Shown piece by piece: positions 60,641-64,000 of a stretch of DNA of 64,000 bases. The first letter of the stretch is position 1. Each line of letters opens with the position of its first letter. A program made the position numbers and the translations under genes. The notes beneath the pieces were generated by a model. It was not told where the DNA came from and ran no database searches. It was given only the letters and a program-made list of their open reading frames with translations. This DNA is from Ceratothoa steindachneri. Its lineage: Eukaryota; Arthropoda; Malacostraca; Isopoda; Cymothoidae. Location: positions 66,657,243-66,721,242 of the forward strand of contig OZ018329.1 in NCBI GenBank assembly GCA_963969495.1, written 5' to 3'.

Positions 60641-62345
60641 ATAAAGTTGTTTGTCAAGGATACTCTCAACTCGACGGATTGCAACATCGTATCCGGCCAT
60701 GAACTACTAGGTGTTGACCTAGAGAAAGGTCCTGCCAGATACAGGACCCTGGTGCTATACAGACCCCCTGCCCAACTCCTAAAAGAAGAAGAAATAAAAA
60801 AGAAGATCACTAACCTAATGACGAATAAGTCACCTGGCCCGGATGGGTCTAGACAAAGTGTTGAAGGAAATGCGTGATAAAGTGTCACGACACCTGAGCG
60901 CAATCTTCAACATGTCAATCTGGACCGAATGCGTTCCTAGAGAGTGGCGTGAAGTGGAAGTGACTCTTATCCTTAAGAAAGAAGACCGAAGCCAATCGTC
61001 AAACTACCGACCTATCAGTCTGACTTCGATAGTCGGTAAACTCATGGAAAGCATCATGGTGGACAAAATGACGTCGCATTTAGAGTAAAACCTGCTACTG
61101 AGGAGTTCCTAGCACGGCTTCCAAAGGCAACGGTCATGCGCCTGACGAACCTTGTGGAATTCTTCCACTTTGTCTTCAGTGAGCACGATCGGGACATGGC
61201 GGTGGATGTGGTCTACTTAGACTTTCAGAAAGCCTTTGATAAGGTACCACACCGCCACCTTCTCCGGAAAGTGCAAGCGCTATGCATAGACGGAAAAGTA
61301 GCCGGCTGGATAGAGAACTAAGCAAGGTGGCAGACGGCAACGGGTGGTGCTGAATGAATAGGCTTCAGAGTGGGTGCCCGTTACTAGCGGAGTGCGTCAG
61401 GTACTGTCCTGGGACCACTACTATTCATCATCTACGCCATCGACATGGACGGTGATATGGTTGCCAAGATTTTCAAGTTTGCCGATGATACCAAGCTTGG
61501 TATGAACGTTGCAAAGGATGGAAATACTGCCCGCCTGCAAGAAGATCTTCGGAAGATTGGGAAGTGGTCGGACACGTGGCAACTGCCTTTTTACGTAAGC
61601 AAATGCGAAGTGATGCATATCGGCCACCGAAACCCCCAATCTCAGTATATCCTTAAGGGCACTGCTCTTGAATCCACCGACACTAAGAGGGACTTGGGTT
61701 TAACAATCACTAGTTACCTCAGGTTCCTGAAACAGTGCATTGAGGCGGAGAAAAAGGCCCAACGGATGCTAGGCTACTTAAAGCGCCAGTTTGGATATCG
61801 AAACAAGGCGATTGTACTGTGTTTGTACAACTCACTTGTCCGACCGCACCTGGAGTATGCCGTACAATTTTGGAGTCCTTAATTTCGAAAGGACATCGCG
61901 GGATTGGAACGTGTGCAAGCCAGGGAAACCAAACTGATTCCCTGTATCAGACATAAAAGTTATGAAGATAGATTAAGGGAATTAGATCTGTTCTCGTTGG
62001 AAGCCCGTAGATTGCGTGGTCAGCTCATCGAGGTTTTCAAAATACTTCGAGGGTTCGACAATGTTGACTACAGAGATATTTTCACACTTGTTGAGAGCAG
62101 AACAGGAAATCACGGCTTTAAACTTGAACTGAAGCTTTACAATCGCGATCTGTGTGGAAAAAATTAACTTACACTAACTACGGTAGTTGGAATGCTCTTC
62201 CAGTGGAAGTTGTCAACAGTGAATCTGTTGACCAGTTCAAGTCAAGACTGGACAGGGTCTTGAAAAATGGCCGTGAAAGGACGTAAAGCATTTGAGCATA
62301 GATATACCCGCTCGACTGCTATTCTAAATGTACCCTCATTGAATG
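60640..62345 (+). pseudogene. Rex1/CR1-like LINE with an internal endonuclease deletion
   Basis: Begins inside an AP-endonuclease (VSGHELLGVDLEKGPARYRT, LVLYRPP) and passes without a shift to the RT linker (LKEEEIKKKITNLMTNKSPG), so the endonuclease C-terminus with its catalytic DN and SDH residues was deleted in frame. RT motifs: VPREWREVEVTLILKKEDRS, NYRPISLTSIVGKLMESIM, VDVVYLDFQKAFDKVPHR (first acid intact), SGVRQVLSWDH (damaged PQGSVLGP), KFADDTKLG (61480-61506), WQLPFYVSKCEVMHIGHR, VRPHLEYAVQFWSP then one stop (61880-61882), and LRELDLFSLEARRLRGQLIE. Shifts near 60850, 61090 and 61330. The 3' UTR ends in TTACTCCTTGATGTTACTCTCTCT, running into (CT)n. Confidence 0.88.
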
Positions 62346-62394
62346 GACCGTAAGGTTTTCTAGGGTACCTTCTTTCGTTGTTGTTACTCCTTGA

Positions 62395-62397
62395 TGT

Positions 62398-62436
<39 letters not shown>

Positions 62437-62760
62437 AAATACTCCCACTCATTTAATTTCTGTATTACACTTATCTCTATTATTCTCGCTCTCGATTTAT
62501 TTCCCTCTATTACTCTCTCTATCGTATTGTCTCTCTTGTACATAGTTTATCTCTCTATTATTCTTTCTATTTCTCTATTAGTATCTAACTCTATTACTTT
62601 ATATCTATATATCTGTCTCTCTATTACTCTCTCTTTCTCTGTTAGGCTCTCTGTCTCTATTACTTTCTTCTATATATTATTCTTACTTCTCTCTTTAATC
62701 TCTCTTTAAGTTCTCTCTATAATTCATCTCGGTTTTAATATAAAAATACTGACCTGAGAA
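62395..62760. repeat. (CT)n and CT-rich tract at the LINE 3' end
   Basis: A clean (CT)~20 at 62398-62437, then about 300 bp of imperfect CTCTATTACTC sequence. It grows directly out of the TTACTC-rich LINE tail. Confidence 0.9.
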
Positions 62761-62779
62761 AAAAAAGGACGGATTTTAT

Positions 62780-64000
62780 TTTATCAAAGGGAATTATGAA
62801 GGAATGAAAGTAGGACTAGCAGAATATGATAGCACTAATGGAGTGAATAATGGGCGAATGTCTTTCAAGAATCATTTAATGGAAAAGCAATAAAAAATAT
62901 GTCACCATAAAAAGTCAAAGACCTTCTACTAATCAAGATACCACGTGGTTAAACAAATATATAAAAATTATGATAAAGGACATGGAAAATATAGTATACT
63001 GAAAGGTAAGCCATCCACGCACATTAAAGACCAATATGATGTTTTAAGGCAAAAAATGAAGAATAATCATTTATAAAGCCAAGAGAGAAGAAGAGAAAGT
63101 TAAGCTAATGGAATTCTTTGCTCTAGTAAATATAATAAGAAACAAATAAAGAATAATATCCGTCTTCTGAAAGATAACGATGATAGTTTAAATTTTACTA
63201 ACTACGAAATAATTTACTTATTAAAAAAGTATTTCAGGAGCGTTTTTTATGAAATAAGAAATTCCTTGTATACCTGCAACCAAATATTGGATATAAAGCC
63301 AATGATTCATTAGAAAATATAAGATGTATGTAATTTAAGCAAAAAATGTATGCAAACAATCGTTTGGAGAGAAGTTATATATCGAATTATCTTAAATTTA
63401 GCCTTAAATGCATTGAAGCAGAGAAAAAGGCTTCTAAGTTCTTCGGCTACGAAAATCGTCAATTTAAATGCAGAAATGAAACCATAATTTCCGAATTTAT
63501 ATAATGCATTAGTTCACATCCATTTGGAGTATTGTGTACAGTTCTGGTCTTCACATTTAAAGAAGGATATTGAAAAGCTTGAGAAAGTGAGGGCACGAGC
63601 AATCTAAGTAATGTCATCCTTAAGAAACCATAAATTTTACAAGATTAAAAGACTAAATCTTTTTTAGCCTGTAAAAAAGGAGAATGCTCATAGAAGTCAT
63701 TAAGATATTTTAAAAAATAGCAATATAGAAGCTAAACATGGTTCATGTAAAATTACAATGTGACAAGGAACAAGGAGATGAAACTAGTACCATTGCGTTT
63801 CAGTACAAATCTAAGTGGATATTTTTTCATATAAAATTGCCACCTCTGGAATAAGCTAACACAGAAGATAACATCGCGCAATAAACTAGATACTTTTAAA
63901 ATTCTAAGAAAATATCTAAATACCGAGCTTTTAAATTATAAATAAAACCAGGCAATGGCTTTGCCACTCCCCCTTCCCCCTACGGGGAGAGCTTTCTCTT
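62780..64000 (+). pseudogene. Strongly decayed Rex1/CR1-like LINE
   Basis: Plus-strand fragments are PTWLNKYIKIMIKDMENI and IYKAKREEEKVKLMEFFALV (62935-63130, the pre-RT linker), then CIEAEKKASKFFGYENRQFK (63409-63470), a broken [12 protein letters not shown] (where [10 protein letters not shown] is expected) and MLIEVIKIF near 63685-63710. The whole palm with the catalytic acids is missing (deleted between about 63200 and 63400). It may continue past the window end. Confidence 0.65.

Overview
This is eukaryotic, intron-bearing, AT-rich DNA from an animal. The best guess is an arthropod, probably a crustacean. That guess rests on the long (TA)n and (CT)n microsatellites, the dense mix of Tc1/mariner, hAT, Rex1/CR1-like, RTE-like, Jockey/I-group, Penelope-like and Ty3/gypsy elements, and one exon resembling protostome neuropeptide receptors. 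Nothing bacterial or phage-like is present. Almost everything recognisable is mobile-element sequence in various states of decay. Only one piece looks like a host gene: a 160-bp exon of a rhodopsin-class GPCR on the minus strand at 27181-27340.

Layout. 0-13 kb: mostly unassigned AT-rich DNA with a small TIR element (2.0-2.5 kb), an LTR/leader-like repeat (3.4-4.5 kb), a tRNA-derived SINE ending in (TA)n (5.1-5.3 kb), a complete but inactivated mariner (7544-8844), and Tc1 and RTE remnants (10.0-11.4 kb). 13-25 kb: a Rex1/CR1-like LINE split in two by a decayed copy of an uncharacterised gene family (14.5-16.9 kb), two Tc1/mariner-type pseudogenes (17.4-19.6 kb), an RNase H-bearing LINE tail (20.5-21.8 kb), and a second copy of the uncharacterised family (23.3-25.0 kb). 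25-34 kb: another Tc1/mariner-type pseudogene, the GPCR exon, and a complete hAT element with matching 8-bp target duplications (29692-33352). 34-43 kb: a second decayed Rex1-like LINE interrupted by the best-preserved element in the window, a 5.2-kb two-ORF LINE with a 16-bp target duplication (37027-42240). 43-64 kb: Penelope-like fragments, two related Ty3/gypsy elements (A, 44303-49209; B, 50636-60082), CT-rich tracts and two more Rex1-like LINE pieces.

Two systems deserve attention. First, gypsy elements A and B share an unusual pol order. In B, integrase lies upstream of reverse transcriptase and RNase H is the last domain before the 3' LTR. This is the order known from Gmr1-type elements rather than ordinary gypsy. 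A is a deletion derivative of the same family. Second, the two decayed copies of an uncharacterised family (14.7-16.6 and 23.3-25.0 kb, both minus) keep a D...D...E pattern with a CxxC insertion, and copy 1 sits between inverted repeats inside a LINE. I infer that this could be an undescribed DDE-type DNA transposon.

Limits: all calls come from reading the sequence and from remembered family patterns. No database search, alignment or folding program was run. Most element boundaries are good to a few bases only where TIRs, LTR ends or target duplications could be matched, and otherwise to tens of bases.
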